NCBI RefSeq assembly: GCF_037126285.1
Contig: NZ_CP147012.1
Location: 1 to 64,000, forward strand
Direction: 5' to 3'
DNA length: 64,000 nucleotides
Origin: Bernardetia sp. MNP-M8
Lineage (GTDB): Bacteria > Bacteroidota > Bacteroidia > Cytophagales > Bernardetiaceae
Shown: piece after piece, positions 37,401-46,234 of the stretch
Layout: every line of letters begins with the position of its first letter
How positions within the stretch are numbered: position 1 is the stretch's first letter
Program-made: the position numbers and the translations under genes
The notes under the pieces: model-generated
The model's input: only the letters and a program-made list of their open reading frames with translations
Databases searched by the model: none
Told to the model about the DNA's origin: nothing

Positions 37401-37847
37401 AGCTCCAGTTTCGCCAAACTGAACTTGTATGAAGGCATTTTTATTTCGAATCCATTTACTAATTCCTTTTTCTGTTCCTATCCAAATATCCCCATTTTTA
37501 TCTTCACAAAGTGCCGTGATAGAATTATCTACTAAAGAAGTTGAATCATTAGGAAGGTGTTTGTAGTCTATCAATGAATAACCATCATACCTATGCAAAC
37601 CATCAGGAGTTCCTATCCACAAAAACCCTTGCTTATCTTGGATAACTGCTGTTATGGTATTCTGAGAAAGCCCTTCTGCCGTCGTAATCGCTGAAAAACG
37701 AACGCCTTGAGCATGAGAAAAAGAAAAATAAAATGTAGAGAAATAAACTACTAAAAGTAGTTGAAGTAAAAAGGCAGACGAGTAACCAAATAAATTATTA
37801 AAATAAAATAATCTGCTGTTCTTTTTTTGAAGGGAAAAAAAGTGCAT
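34443..37847 (-). CDS. Propeller/Y_Y_Y sensor fused to SpoIIE-type PP2C phosphatase
   Basis: The 1134-residue membrane sensor starts with a signal anchor (about 22-46). The extracellular or periplasmic part is two seven-bladed propellers built from two-component-regulator repeats, such as QDKQGFLWIGTPDGLHRYDG, KDNKDNIWVGSQEGL and DKSGNLWVGTASQGLNKY, followed by a Y_Y_Y beta-sandwich (about 750-830). One TM helix follows (about 840-860), then a coiled coil (KTKELQEKNKNM region) and a PP2C domain (about 900-1134). Metal-binding Asp residues are present in SGDFYWF, ADCTGHGVPGAFMSM and SDGYADQ. This resembles hybrid two-component propellers of Bacteroides that bind glycans, but the output here is dephosphorylation. 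It probably senses an extracellular ligand. Transcribed alone. Confidence 0.93.
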   Translation of the reverse strand: MHFFSLQKKNSRLFYFNNLFGYSSAFLLQLLLVVYFSTFYFSFSHAQGVRFSAITTAEGLSQNTITAVIQDKQGFLWIGTPDGLHRYDGYSLIDYKHLPNDSTSLVDNSITALCEDKNGDIWIGTEKGISKWIRNKNAFIQVQFGETGAIPHTQINSLFKDNKDNIWVGSQEGLSFYQDKKNEWVHFASNNQKLSILKDLPISAIAQDTKGTMWVGSDSLGLYRVALAQTNEQVKHFELKDGLLDNHITSLAIDATANVIWIGTKKGLQALHLDNLTNQQATQEQKNDKSFTSFVHKSNDENSISDNHITGLLIDKSGNLWVGTASQGLNKYLNEKSGFLRFQKDVYNPFSLSDNTGIKVLFQDRTGVFWFGTSQGGLNKYDPEKIKFRLYRSVNDLRKNGIQDNNITCFYKDDEGKTWIGTKKAGIFRYNPNIANGWFTQYSRYSHGMPSDDVTGITQDLYGTTWCSTRDRGVGRFSYKNGNLTIVQYKKHWEGLPSSRISKLFTDKKGEIWVLTFEGDLCKYNRSLNDFEVKIEGEPNLTDNEIMLSVKSTDKNTIWVGTPTGAYLYDIATEKIILDKRKDLKVWVSAIEEVGENSVWFSSSKGLIRYYPKQDSLSYFSRKDGLPTDMIYSVILGEDKNLWLSTNKGISRFSLKTLTAKSYDETNGLQGQDFLAGSYYESEKGELFFGGKDGYNAFFPTEIKDDPLPPQLVFTEIEIFSKSLPFIDFITRVENPLDSYILTADSLTLDYEKTGFSLEFAALHFSDPKKNMYAYKMEGLDEEWTYVNSGRRFVNYPTLPYGNYVFRVKASNSDEVWSEEGIALYINVSTPVWERLWFRILGVFMIVGIISTFYIAKIRRSKNQQLYLETQVAERTKELQEKNKNMTDSLRYAETIQKAILPTETDLKEHLPEVFTVYEPLDIVSGDFYWFKNLGDIVYVAVADCTGHGVPGAFMSMIGSSLLSDMVQQNRTLKPCETLELLNTKIRTSLSQQDNRNTDGMDICFCKINLKTHQVWFSGAKRPLYITKKDGVFKEIKGDRKSIGGRKRDKDEKVFTTTEIQLESGDMIYLTSDGYADQPNSKGKKIGSLQLQEVLKNIASLPAQKQKQELTDMLLVHQGDTKQRDDIAIMGIRV

Positions 37848-38141
37848 AAATTTGCAAAAAATTAGTAGTTTCTAGGATAGAATAATATAGGATAATAGTG
37901 ACCTAAAAATACGCAAATTCTATAAAGTAAAAAAATATAATTTCAATTTGGAGTCAAAACTGAGTAAACTCTTCAAAAATAAGTACAACAAAATTATTTA
38001 ATTGTAAATTTGTAGAAAGGAGAAGTATTTATAGGGTTGTTATATTATAAATTTTATCCTTGATAAAAATACTTATGTCGTTTTTGGTATTACCACCAAC
38101 AACAATATGAAAAAAAATTTATAACACTATAAAAAACAAAC

Positions 38142-38771
38142 ATGGAATTAGGAGTAATACTATCATTTATTGGTGCATCAATAATTTTAACATTGATGCC
38201 AGGACCTGATAATTTATTTGTACTAACAGAAAGTTTAACAAAAGGACAAAAAGATGGAATTGCCATATCTCTTGGACTTTCATTAGGTGTACTTATACAT
38301 ACTTTGGCAGCAGCCACAGGTTTATCAATTATTATTCAAAAATCGGCTCTTGCATTTTCTATAATCAAATATTTAGGTGCTGCATATCTATTTTATTTAG
38401 CTTTTAAGGCTTTTAAAGAGAAAAAAACTGACTTAGATTTAAAATCAACTAGTCATATTGAAAAAACTAAAATTTTTCCTCTTGTAAAAAAAGGATTTTT
38501 AATGAACGTTCTAAACCCAAAAGTTTCTTTATTTTTTATTGCTTTTCTACCTCAATTTATAAGTCCAAATGGATATAATATAACGCTACAGATGATTATA
38601 CTTGGACTTATATTTATGTCACAAGCTTTTTTAATTTTTGGAACAATTGCCATTTTAGCAAGTAAATTGACTAAATATCTAAATAATCCAAAATTTTGGA
38701 AAATCACAAAATGGAGTAAAATAAGTGTATTGTCAATTTTAGGCTTAGTATTAGTTTTTTCTAGAAAGTAA
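38142..38771 (+). CDS. LysE/RhtB-family amino-acid exporter
   Basis: The 209-residue integral membrane protein has six predicted TM helices. The RhtB-type N-terminus MPGPDNLFVLTESLTKGQKD includes the conserved PGP motif, and GLSLGVLIHTLAAATGLS follows. The middle contains VKKGFLMNVLNPKVSLFFIA, typical of the family. These transporters export lysine, threonine, homoserine or homoserine lactones. Substrate is not predictable here, and no biosynthesis gene is adjacent. It lies upstream of two same-strand genes but is separated from them by 84 bp. Confidence 0.9.
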   Translation: MELGVILSFIGASIILTLMPGPDNLFVLTESLTKGQKDGIAISLGLSLGVLIHTLAAATGLSIIIQKSALAFSIIKYLGAAYLFYLAFKAFKEKKTDLDLKSTSHIEKTKIFPLVKKGFLMNVLNPKVSLFFIAFLPQFISPNGYNITLQMIILGLIFMSQAFLIFGTIAILASKLTKYLNNPKFWKITKWSKISVLSILGLVLVFSRK

Positions 38772-38855
38772 TTATCTTATCTTAAGCAATACCAATGAAA
38801 TTATATAATTTTAGGCTATAATTTCAAAACGTAATTTTTAATTCGTAATTAATAC

Positions 38856-40397
38856 ATGGATAATCTTCGTTCTATTTTAGATACTTTTTCGGAAGAGGAA
38901 AAAAAAGCTCTTCATGCTTTCGTACAGCGTCAAAAAATCCGTAAAAATAGAAAAGACCTTCAGCTTTTAGAACTTTTGCAAGAAGAAACTATCTATAATG
39001 GAAAAGAATTATTGATACGTCTTTATCCAAAAACCAAGAATAAAGTGGCTTATCATGCTCTTCGTAGAAGATTAATGCAGCATTTTATAGATTTTATTAC
39101 GCTTTCAAGAAGTACAGACCAGACGATTGAAGGAACAGATATTATGGGAATAATTTCACTTTCTCATTATCTTTTTGAAGTAAATTTAGAAAATATTGCT
39201 TGGAAATACCTCAAAAAAGCTCAAAACCAAGCTCAACAAAACGAACAATATCATCTTCTCAACTCAATTTATAATCTTGCTCTTGCCAATACAGATAATG
39301 AGTTTTCACCTCCCTTTGAAGAACTTTTAGAGCTACGCAATCAAAATAAAATCTTGGCAGAACAAGAAGAACGAGCGCACATTGCCAACTGCATCTTAAA
39401 AAATCAACTTGCAGAAGCAAAACGAGAAGGAAAAGTATTAGATTTTGATAAAATGATGAATCAGATTTTAGAAGAATGGGATTTGACAAAAGCAGTAAGC
39501 GAACGCCCTAGAATTCGTTTTAATTTACTTTCCATTGCTAGAAATGCCGTAGTGGCTAAAAAGGATTATTATAATTTTGAGTTTTTTTTGCGTGCAAATT
39601 ATGATGAGTTATTAAAAGATATGATGATTTCTGAAAAAAATCAGTCTTACAATCAATACTACAGACTTTCATTACTTTACATGTTGGCTCACGTTTTATA
39701 TCGCAACAAAAAATTTAAAGAATCGCTATCTTACCTTGAGGAATTTAAAAGTATTTTAGATTCTTCTACCAAAAATTCAAAAAGCTATAAAACTTCTTTT
39801 TATTCAAAATTTATTCTTCTTACGGCTGCTAATCTTGCCTTTACAGAACAACGAGAAAAAGCCATTCAGTTATTAGAAAATTTACTCAAAAAAAATAAAT
39901 CTATTCTTTCTACAAATGATATTTTGAATACGCATCTTAATCTAGTGTTTTATCATTTTCAAAAAAGTAATTTCAAACAAGCTCACAAAGTTTTATTAGA
40001 CTTTGGTCATTCTGATACTTGGGTAGAGAAAAAAATGGGTAAAGAATGGGTAGTCAGAAAATGGCTCATTGAATCGGTTTTACAGTTCGAACTCAAAAAC
40101 GATGATATTGCAAGAAAAATTATCTCAAAAATAAAACAAAAATATGCTTCTCTTTTAGGACAATCCAATTATCAAAACAGCAGACCTTTTTTAAATCTTT
40201 TGGAAGAATATATGCGTTATCCACAGCGAGTTACACACCCTGATTTTTCAGAAAAAGTTGATAAAGTAATTACTTTTGCAGAAAGTAGTCAGCAAGAAGA
40301 TTTACAAGAAATGGCTTTCTATGCGTGGCTCAAATCCAAAATGGAAAGACGAGAATATTATGAAACGCTTTTAGAAATAGCAAACAAGAGAAACTAA
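38856..40397 (+). CDS. Helical-repeat protein of unknown function
   Basis: The 513-residue protein is cytosolic and almost entirely helical, with paired amphipathic helices typical of TPR-like arrays (for example YLEEFKSILDSS, NLAFTEQREKAIQLLENLLK and HLNLVFYHFQKSNFKQAHKV). The N-terminal 80 residues are basic (MDNLRSILDTFSEEEKKALH, then RLYPKTKNKVAYHALRRRLM) and might bind nucleic acid or a protein. I do not recognise a family. It lies 82 bp upstream of a TPR-PP2C phosphatase gene on the same strand and could act in the same pathway. That link is from position alone. Confidence 0.72.
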   Translation: MDNLRSILDTFSEEEKKALHAFVQRQKIRKNRKDLQLLELLQEETIYNGKELLIRLYPKTKNKVAYHALRRRLMQHFIDFITLSRSTDQTIEGTDIMGIISLSHYLFEVNLENIAWKYLKKAQNQAQQNEQYHLLNSIYNLALANTDNEFSPPFEELLELRNQNKILAEQEERAHIANCILKNQLAEAKREGKVLDFDKMMNQILEEWDLTKAVSERPRIRFNLLSIARNAVVAKKDYYNFEFFLRANYDELLKDMMISEKNQSYNQYYRLSLLYMLAHVLYRNKKFKESLSYLEEFKSILDSSTKNSKSYKTSFYSKFILLTAANLAFTEQREKAIQLLENLLKKNKSILSTNDILNTHLNLVFYHFQKSNFKQAHKVLLDFGHSDTWVEKKMGKEWVVRKWLIESVLQFELKNDDIARKIISKIKQKYASLLGQSNYQNSRPFLNLLEEYMRYPQRVTHPDFSEKVDKVITFAESSQQEDLQEMAFYAWLKSKMERREYYETLLEIANKRN

Positions 40398-40479
40398 GAT
40401 TTTACTACATAATTTGGAAATAGAAAGAAATCTATGTTTATTTAAAGTAGAATAAAATATGCTACTCTATTATTAAAAG

Positions 40480-42540
40480 ATGTATTTACAAAAACTATAT
40501 ATAGTCCTATTATTTGTCTTTTTTCCTTTTACTTTATTTGCCAATACAGCAGATAGTTTGCTTACTGTTTATAAAAGTATTAGCAAGCAAGAAAAAGGAA
40601 ATTGGTTAAATACTCTTTTAGAATCTGAAATATCGTCAGAGGACAAAAGAAAAGTTTTGAATTTTGTATTACAGAATGACACAAATGATAAACTACTAGA
40701 AGCAAGACTACATGCAGCATTTGGATTCTTAGAAGAGCAAGAAGGAAATTCTATTGAAGCCATAGAAGCCTACGAAAAAGCTTTATTTATTCAAAAGGAA
40801 GTAAATAAAATCACTTTAGATACTCTTGCCAATCACTGGAAAACTTCTTTAGCTGGCATTTTTTATACCATTGGAGATGATCAAAAGGCATATAGCCTTT
40901 TTATGGAAGTATTAAAAAATGCTGAGAAAAATAATAAAAAAGAACTTATAGCTGATGTTAGTAAACAAATTGGAGATGTACATCGAAATCTAAAAAATGA
41001 AGACAAAGCTATCGAATACTATCAAAGAGCTTTAAAACTATACCAAGAACTGGGTATAAAACGAGGAGAAGCAGCTTCAACCAATAGTTTAGGAATTCTT
41101 TATTCTGATCAAAAAAAACCTCAAAAGGCATTAGAGTTTTATCGCCGAACATTACAACTTTGTAAAGAAATAAATTTTGAACGAGGTATTGCTTTTACTC
41201 TCAATAATATTGGTTACGAACTCTTTGTTCTTTCCAATTATGATTCGGCTTACCATTATTACGAACAAGCACTTCAACTCAAAGAAAAGTTAGAAAATCC
41301 GTCTAGCATGTCAGCTACATTAGTAAATATGGGACAGGCTCGTTTAGCCCAAAAAGAATATAATGAAGCAAAAATATTGTTTGAAAAAAGTTTAGAACTA
41401 GCTATCCAAACAAGCAATAGCTCTGTAGAATTAGAAAATTATGAATTTCTGACACAACTCTATCAAAAAACAGAACAGCCTGCTGAAGCCTTAGAAAATC
41501 TTCAAAAATATGTAAAGCTCAAAGAAACTCTTTTTGAAGAGAGTAAATTAGAAAAAATTAATGAACTAGAAGCTCGTTTTCAAGTAGGAAAAAAAGAACA
41601 GCAAATTGAGTTTTTGCAGCAACAATCTGAATGGGAAGAAGGAAAAACCTATTTACTTGGTGGAGTAACTTTTTTAGTCTTGCTAATTCTTGTAATGACA
41701 CTCAAACGAATTAAAGGTAACCAAAAGGCAAATCAGATTTTGTCACAGAAAAATAATGAGATTACCTCTGCCAATCAAAAAGTAAAAGAAAGTATTAACT
41801 ATGCAAAACATATTCAAGATGCTATTCAAGTAAATGAAACTCAACTTTTTCAATACTTTCCCACTCATTTTATTCTCAATCGTCCTAAAGATATTGTAGG
41901 TGGAGACTGTCTTTGGTTTGCTCAAAAAGAAAGCACTTTTTACATAGCTTTAGCTGACTGTACAGGACATGGCGTTTCGGGTGCTTTCATGACAATTCTC
42001 TGTAATTCTTTACTCAATGATATTTTTACGCATCATAATTCATCTGAAAAAGAATTAAATCCAGCAGAAATGTTAGAAAAATTAGATGATTTGTTGCAAG
42101 CACATTTACATCAAAAACAAACACAAATAAAGGATGGAATGGACATCGCTATTCTCAAAATAATTCTGAAAGAAAATCAGCTTGTCTATGCAGGAGCAAA
42201 AATTCCTTTGTATTATCGCTTTCCAAATCAAAATTTAAATTGTATAAAAGCCACAAGAAGACCTATTGGAGAACAACAGTTTAGACACAAACGAACAAAC
42301 TTTGAAAATACTTTTTTAGAACTAAAAAAAGGAATGCGTATTTATTTGACTTCTGATGGTTATCAAGATCAATTTGGAGGAAAAGAGAACAAGAAATTTC
42401 TGAGAAAGAATTTTGAAAAACTCATTTCTACTGATGCTCCTCTTTCTATTCAAGAAAGCGAAGTAATTGAGAAATTAGAAAATTGGAAAGGTAATGAATC
42501 TCAAACAGATGATATTATGGTGGTGGGAATAGAGTTTTAA
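40480..42540 (+). CDS. TPR sensor fused to a SpoIIE-type PP2C phosphatase
   Basis: The 686-residue protein has a signal peptide at about 1-22. TPR repeats at about 70-360 are clear in DKAIEYYQRALKLYQELGIK, KALEFYRRTLQLCKEINFE and SAYHYYEQALQLKEKL. A TM helix lies at about 392-412, then a short coiled coil, then PP2C (about 455-686). The catalytic motifs are somewhat off the pattern of its paralogues: GGDCLWFA replaces SGDFYWF and ADCTGHGVSGAFMTIL has Ser for Pro. The metal-binding Asp residues are kept, including SDGYQDQFGG and QTDDIMV, so activity is likely. The TPR array would be periplasmic and the phosphatase cytosolic. Possibly cotranscribed with the helical-repeat gene upstream. A terminator follows. 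Confidence 0.92.
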   Translation: MYLQKLYIVLLFVFFPFTLFANTADSLLTVYKSISKQEKGNWLNTLLESEISSEDKRKVLNFVLQNDTNDKLLEARLHAAFGFLEEQEGNSIEAIEAYEKALFIQKEVNKITLDTLANHWKTSLAGIFYTIGDDQKAYSLFMEVLKNAEKNNKKELIADVSKQIGDVHRNLKNEDKAIEYYQRALKLYQELGIKRGEAASTNSLGILYSDQKKPQKALEFYRRTLQLCKEINFERGIAFTLNNIGYELFVLSNYDSAYHYYEQALQLKEKLENPSSMSATLVNMGQARLAQKEYNEAKILFEKSLELAIQTSNSSVELENYEFLTQLYQKTEQPAEALENLQKYVKLKETLFEESKLEKINELEARFQVGKKEQQIEFLQQQSEWEEGKTYLLGGVTFLVLLILVMTLKRIKGNQKANQILSQKNNEITSANQKVKESINYAKHIQDAIQVNETQLFQYFPTHFILNRPKDIVGGDCLWFAQKESTFYIALADCTGHGVSGAFMTILCNSLLNDIFTHHNSSEKELNPAEMLEKLDDLLQAHLHQKQTQIKDGMDIAILKIILKENQLVYAGAKIPLYYRFPNQNLNCIKATRRPIGEQQFRHKRTNFENTFLELKKGMRIYLTSDGYQDQFGGKENKKFLRKNFEKLISTDAPLSIQESEVIEKLENWKGNESQTDDIMVVGIEF

Positions 42541-42620
42541 AATCATTTAAATAGCAACAATGAAAAATATTTGTCAACAATCTTCTATTGATAAATGTTA
42601 ATTATGATAATCACTAAAAA

Positions 42621-42653
42621 ACTGATTTTATAAAAGGAAATCAGTTTTTTTTT
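42621..42653 (+). terminator. Rho-independent terminator after the TPR-PP2C gene
   Basis: An 8-bp stem (actgattt / aaatcagt), extended by A/T pairing, is followed by a nine-base T-run. It lies 80 bp after the stop and 35 bp before the DUF421 start. Confidence 0.8.
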
Positions 42654-42687
42654 GTTCAATCAAAAATACATAAACCTATACAATCAA

Positions 42688-43212
42688 ATGGAAAATATCT
42701 TTTTTACAAATTGGGAAAATATAGCTAGAGTTTCTATCATGACTTTTTTAGCTTATTTATCAATGGTTTTTTTACTACGCATTTCTGGTAAACGAACGCT
42801 CTCAAAAATGAATGCTTTTGATTTTGTTGTTACAGTAGCTATGGGTTCTATACTTGCCACTATTTCCCTGAACAATAAAATTGCGATTGCAGAAGGAATT
42901 ATGTGTTTTTCTATTCTTATAGTTATGCAATATATAATTACTTGGCTTTCAGTTCGATTCAAATTTATCAAAAAACTAGTGGCTAGTAAACCTGTTTTAC
43001 TACTTTATAAAGGAGAATTATACGAACAGGTTTTGAAGAAAGAAAGAATTGCTATTGATGAAATTTATTTTGCTGCAAGAAAAGAAGGAATGGATAGTTT
43101 AGAAGAAATTGATGCTATGATTTTGGAGACAACAGGAGATATAAGTGTAATGAAAAAAGTAAGTAGTAAAGAAGCAGAAACAATGAAAGATGTAGAAATG
43201 AATAATTTTTAG
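42688..43212 (+). CDS. DUF421 (YetF-like) membrane protein
   Basis: The protein is 174 residues from the ATG at 42688. A TTG at 42652 lies inside the preceding terminator's T-run, so I reject it as the start. Three N-terminal TM helices (about 15-85) include SGKRTLSKMNAFDFVVTVAM and GSILATISL, the DUF421 signature. The cytosolic domain (about 95-150) holds ASKPVLLLYKGELYEQVLKK and ARKEGMDSLEEIDAMILETT. YetF homologues are thought to be integral-membrane proteins of the spore or cell envelope; the biochemical role is unknown. Converges on the TonB receptor gene. Confidence 0.92.
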   Translation: MENIFFTNWENIARVSIMTFLAYLSMVFLLRISGKRTLSKMNAFDFVVTVAMGSILATISLNNKIAIAEGIMCFSILIVMQYIITWLSVRFKFIKKLVASKPVLLLYKGELYEQVLKKERIAIDEIYFAARKEGMDSLEEIDAMILETTGDISVMKKVSSKEAETMKDVEMNNF

Positions 43213-43238
43213 GTATTAACTTTACAGACATTTTAATT

Positions 43239-45218
43239 CTAAAATTTAGTCCTCAAAACAAACTCAAAACTACGTCCTACCATCGGATAAAAAGCCATTG
43301 ATTGATATTGATAATCAAAAATATTCTGACAATTTAGCTCTAAAACAAACTTCACTTTTTTATAATTGATTGTTTTTCCTAAAGAAAAGTTAGCCAAAAA
43401 ATAAGAAGGTAAATATTCTGTATTTGTCGTTGTGGTAAAACGTTTGCCTACAAACTGTTGTTCAATTCTCAAAAACTGACTTTTATAAGCTGCATAAACA
43501 AAACTTTTTTGCTGATGAAAAGGTGTATAAATAAGCTGTTTTCCTTCTGACTCATCCAAATCTCTAATCTTTTTTAAGTTTTTCGAATTGGTATAAGTAT
43601 AAGAAACATTCGCTTCAAGATTGAAATTTTGACTCGTTTTTTTGAAGAAAAGATTACTTTCAATTCCTTGTGAAAAGACAGAACGCAAATTTTCAGGTCG
43701 CCAATAACCAGCCACAGCAGGAGACCACAAAATCCAATCATTAATATTAGCCCAAAAATAAAGTGACGAAAAAGAGAATTTTGTGCCTTTTTTATCTATA
43801 AAATGATAAATTGCCGAAAATTCTCCATTCCAACCCTCTTCATTTTTCAAATCAGGATTGCCAACAGGAAACCAATATCTATCATTCAAGGTAGGCGCAC
43901 GGAAATTACGAGCAGCGTTCACTTTGACCTCCAAATTATTTTTAACAAAATTAATACCTAAAGAAGGTAAAAAGGCTTGAAATTCATTATCCAAAACAAC
44001 TTGGCGAGCTAGAAAATTAGTTTGAAAAAATGGGGAAGGCGAATATTCTATTAAAGCAAAAATGCTTTGTTGTGCCTGTGAATGTCTCTGATTATAACCA
44101 TCTACATCAGCAAAATCTTGTCTTATTCGGATTCCTGTTTGTAAAAGTAGTTTTTGATGAGGAGCATATTTCATTTCTGAGAGAAAATGATAGGATTGAT
44201 TTTTTGTTTTTGAAACAATAGCCGAAGTTTCATTTCTATACTCTAAAAAATCGTACAAATAACCTGCTTTTGTACTCACTTCAAAATTTCGTTTTTTATA
44301 TTTCCATTGTAAAAGATTCCGAACAGAGAAGTCATCTTGCGTTTCTTTGTTTATAGGAACTGTTATAGGTGGTGGAAGTTCTCGGCTTGCATCTTGCGCC
44401 CAAAAATGAAACGAAAATTGATGATTTGAAAGTCTTGATGTGTTTTTGGGAAGAAAATAAAATTCTTGAACAATTCCTTTTTGCTCTGTAGCTGCTCGTT
44501 TTCTAGTAAATGTTTCTTTATTGTAATTATAGGAATAATTATTTTTGGCAGATTTATAAAAAAGACGACTTGTAGCTTTTATATGTAATCGTTTTGAGTT
44601 TGAAATAGAATAGGAAGTCGTCAAAAGCTGTTTGAAAGCCTGAAAGCTGCCTATGGATTGAATCCAATTCAATGAAAATGCTTTTTGTGTATTTTTAGGA
44701 TTGTGATTTAATGAAATTCCACCTCCAAAACCTCCTTCTCCATAACGCAAACTAGCTGCTCCATAATGAACATTTACTTCGTCTAGTAATCCAATAGGAA
44801 AAAGCGAAAAATCTACCTGTCCCAAAGTAGGGGAATTAAGAGGAATTTCTTCCCAAAAAACTTGTGTATGTCCTGCACTTGTTCCACGAAAAGACGGAGA
44901 AGCCAAACCAGAGATGCTATAAAACTTCAAAAAAATAGGCGTTCGATACGATAAAAGTCTGCCCAAATCAGAAGTCTGATAACTTGCCATTGCCAAAGAG
45001 TCCAGTTTCTGAACCTCAAAACCTGCTGCTTTTTCTTCTAAAGAATTAGATTGAATTTCGACAGCCTTTAGCTCAATAACAGAATCTTGTTCGGAATTAG
45101 TTTGGGCAAAAATAAAATGATTGATAAATAAAAATAACAGAAATAAAGTAATAACTTTTGACACGAGGAGTTTTTTTAAATAGAAATCTATTGTTTTTAT
45201 CCTCGTTGACGGCTGCAT
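43239..45218 (-). CDS. TonB-dependent outer-membrane receptor, BtuB-like
   Basis: The product is 659 residues with a cleavable signal (VITLFLLFLFINHFIFAQ). A plug domain follows at about 45-165 (the SGLASPSFRGTSAGHTQVFW region), then a 22-strand barrel that ends in Phe. The TonB box is probably SVIELKAVEI or nearby. No carboxypeptidase-like or SusC-type domain is present, so it is a classic siderophore or cobalamin-type receptor. The ligand is unknown, and no B12 or haem riboswitch was seen. The first 18 codons lie in or next to the palindromic repeat at 45201-45285. A GTG at 45164 would start right at VSKVITLF and give a normal-length signal peptide, so it is a likely true start. Confidence 0.9.
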   Translation of the reverse strand: MQPSTRIKTIDFYLKKLLVSKVITLFLLFLFINHFIFAQTNSEQDSVIELKAVEIQSNSLEEKAAGFEVQKLDSLAMASYQTSDLGRLLSYRTPIFLKFYSISGLASPSFRGTSAGHTQVFWEEIPLNSPTLGQVDFSLFPIGLLDEVNVHYGAASLRYGEGGFGGGISLNHNPKNTQKAFSLNWIQSIGSFQAFKQLLTTSYSISNSKRLHIKATSRLFYKSAKNNYSYNYNKETFTRKRAATEQKGIVQEFYFLPKNTSRLSNHQFSFHFWAQDASRELPPPITVPINKETQDDFSVRNLLQWKYKKRNFEVSTKAGYLYDFLEYRNETSAIVSKTKNQSYHFLSEMKYAPHQKLLLQTGIRIRQDFADVDGYNQRHSQAQQSIFALIEYSPSPFFQTNFLARQVVLDNEFQAFLPSLGINFVKNNLEVKVNAARNFRAPTLNDRYWFPVGNPDLKNEEGWNGEFSAIYHFIDKKGTKFSFSSLYFWANINDWILWSPAVAGYWRPENLRSVFSQGIESNLFFKKTSQNFNLEANVSYTYTNSKNLKKIRDLDESEGKQLIYTPFHQQKSFVYAAYKSQFLRIEQQFVGKRFTTTTNTEYLPSYFLANFSLGKTINYKKVKFVLELNCQNIFDYQYQSMAFYPMVGRSFEFVLRTKF

Positions 45219-45285
45219 TTGAGTCTCAACGACGGTTTGTTTTTACTTATTCCAACCGTCAACGAGGCTTTGCCGTCGTTGAGGA
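45201..45285. repeat. Palindromic intergenic repeat, downstream of trpC
   Basis: Modules cctcgttgacgg and ctcaacgacggtt are followed, after a spacer, by aaccgtcaacgagg and ccgtcgttgagg. The tcgttga / tcaacga cores can pair within each half, and the two halves can pair with each other. Related copies lie at 47270-47352 and 48003-48042, all in gaps of the trp operon. Confidence 0.8.
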
Positions 45286-45293
45286 CTGTAAAA

Positions 45294-46097
45294 TTACAAT
45301 TTTTCTATAAACTCTTTGCACGCTTGTGCAGGGTTTTGTTGTTTCATAAAATATTCTCCCATCAAAAAGCCTTCAAATCCTTTTTGTTTTAATCTTAAAA
45401 CACTTTCTATATCAGACAAACCACTTTCAGAAATTAGCACAAAATCATTTTTGCTTTGATTTTCCTTCTTAATTGTTTGAATTTCATCAAAAAGTCGCAT
45501 TGATTCCTCAATATCAACATCAAATGTTTTTAGATTTCTATTATTTACACCAACAGCATCAACTATGTGAGCAATTTCTTTAACCTGTTCTAGCTCTTCT
45601 TTTGCATGAATTTCTAGCAAAATTTCTAAGCCTAATTCTTTTGCTTTTTCGGCAAGCTCTAGGCATCTTTTGGGAGACAGAACAGCAGCAATAAGCAAAA
45701 TTAAATCTGCCCCACTCGCTTTTGCACGATATATTTGAAATTCATCTATCATAAAATCTTTTCTCAAAATAGGAATTTCATTATATGCACGAGCAATTTC
45801 TAAATCGCTTATTTGTCCACCAAAAAATTCTGTATCTGTCAGAACGGAAAGTGCAGAAGCACCAGCAGAGGCATAACCTTGTGTGATTTCAATAACATCG
45901 ACTGAATCATTAATTATTCCTTTTGATGGAGATTTTCGTTTGAATTCTGCAATAATTCCAGAACCATTTTTGATAGATTTTTTTAAAGAAATTGTTTCTC
46001 TATTAAAAAAAGGCTTTTGCTTTAGACTTTCAATAGAAATTTCTTTTTTGAGCTGGGCAACTTCTTTTTGTTTATGAAGGATTATTTTTTCTAGCAT
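45294..46097 (-). CDS. trpC: TrpC, indole-3-glycerol phosphate synthase
   Basis: TrpC converts carboxyphenylamino-deoxyribulose phosphate to indole-3-glycerol phosphate, the fourth step of tryptophan synthesis. The 267-residue TIM barrel shows IIAEFKRKSPSKG (catalytic Lys), ASALSVLTDTEFFGG, LRKDFMIDEFQIYRAKASGA, GVNNRNLKTF and ISESGLSD, the full set for IGPS. It is a stand-alone enzyme, not fused to TrpF. It is the last trp gene here: trpF, trpB and trpA do not follow, and a TonB receptor gene takes their place. The gap to trpD upstream is 137 bp and is repeat-rich. Confidence 0.97.
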   Translation of the reverse strand: MLEKIILHKQKEVAQLKKEISIESLKQKPFFNRETISLKKSIKNGSGIIAEFKRKSPSKGIINDSVDVIEITQGYASAGASALSVLTDTEFFGGQISDLEIARAYNEIPILRKDFMIDEFQIYRAKASGADLILLIAAVLSPKRCLELAEKAKELGLEILLEIHAKEELEQVKEIAHIVDAVGVNNRNLKTFDVDIEESMRLFDEIQTIKKENQSKNDFVLISESGLSDIESVLRLKQKGFEGFLMGEYFMKQQNPAQACKEFIEKL

Positions 46098-46234
46098 TCT
46101 TTCAGTTGTCAGTTATCAGTAAACAGTTATCAAGATGAAACTTCAATTCTGTTTACCATATTAGTATAAATATTTTCTAAGGGAAAAATAATTCGTAATT
46201 CGTAATTAGCTTCGCTGCTTTGGCAGGTCGTAAT
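46098..46234. repeat. Repeat-rich gap between trpD and trpC
   Basis: Short tandem motifs: gtcagttatcagtaaacagttatcaa near 46107-46133 repeats the cagttatca unit, and aattcgtaattcgtaatta near 46190-46208 repeats attcgtaa. Both types also occur elsewhere in the window (near 5870-5888 and 38835-38852). No stem strong enough for a terminator, so read-through is expected. Confidence 0.5.

Noticed and set aside
42652-42687. Upstream TTG start for the DUF421 gene
   Set aside because: It falls in the T-run of the preceding terminator; the ATG at 42688 gives the normal family N-terminus.
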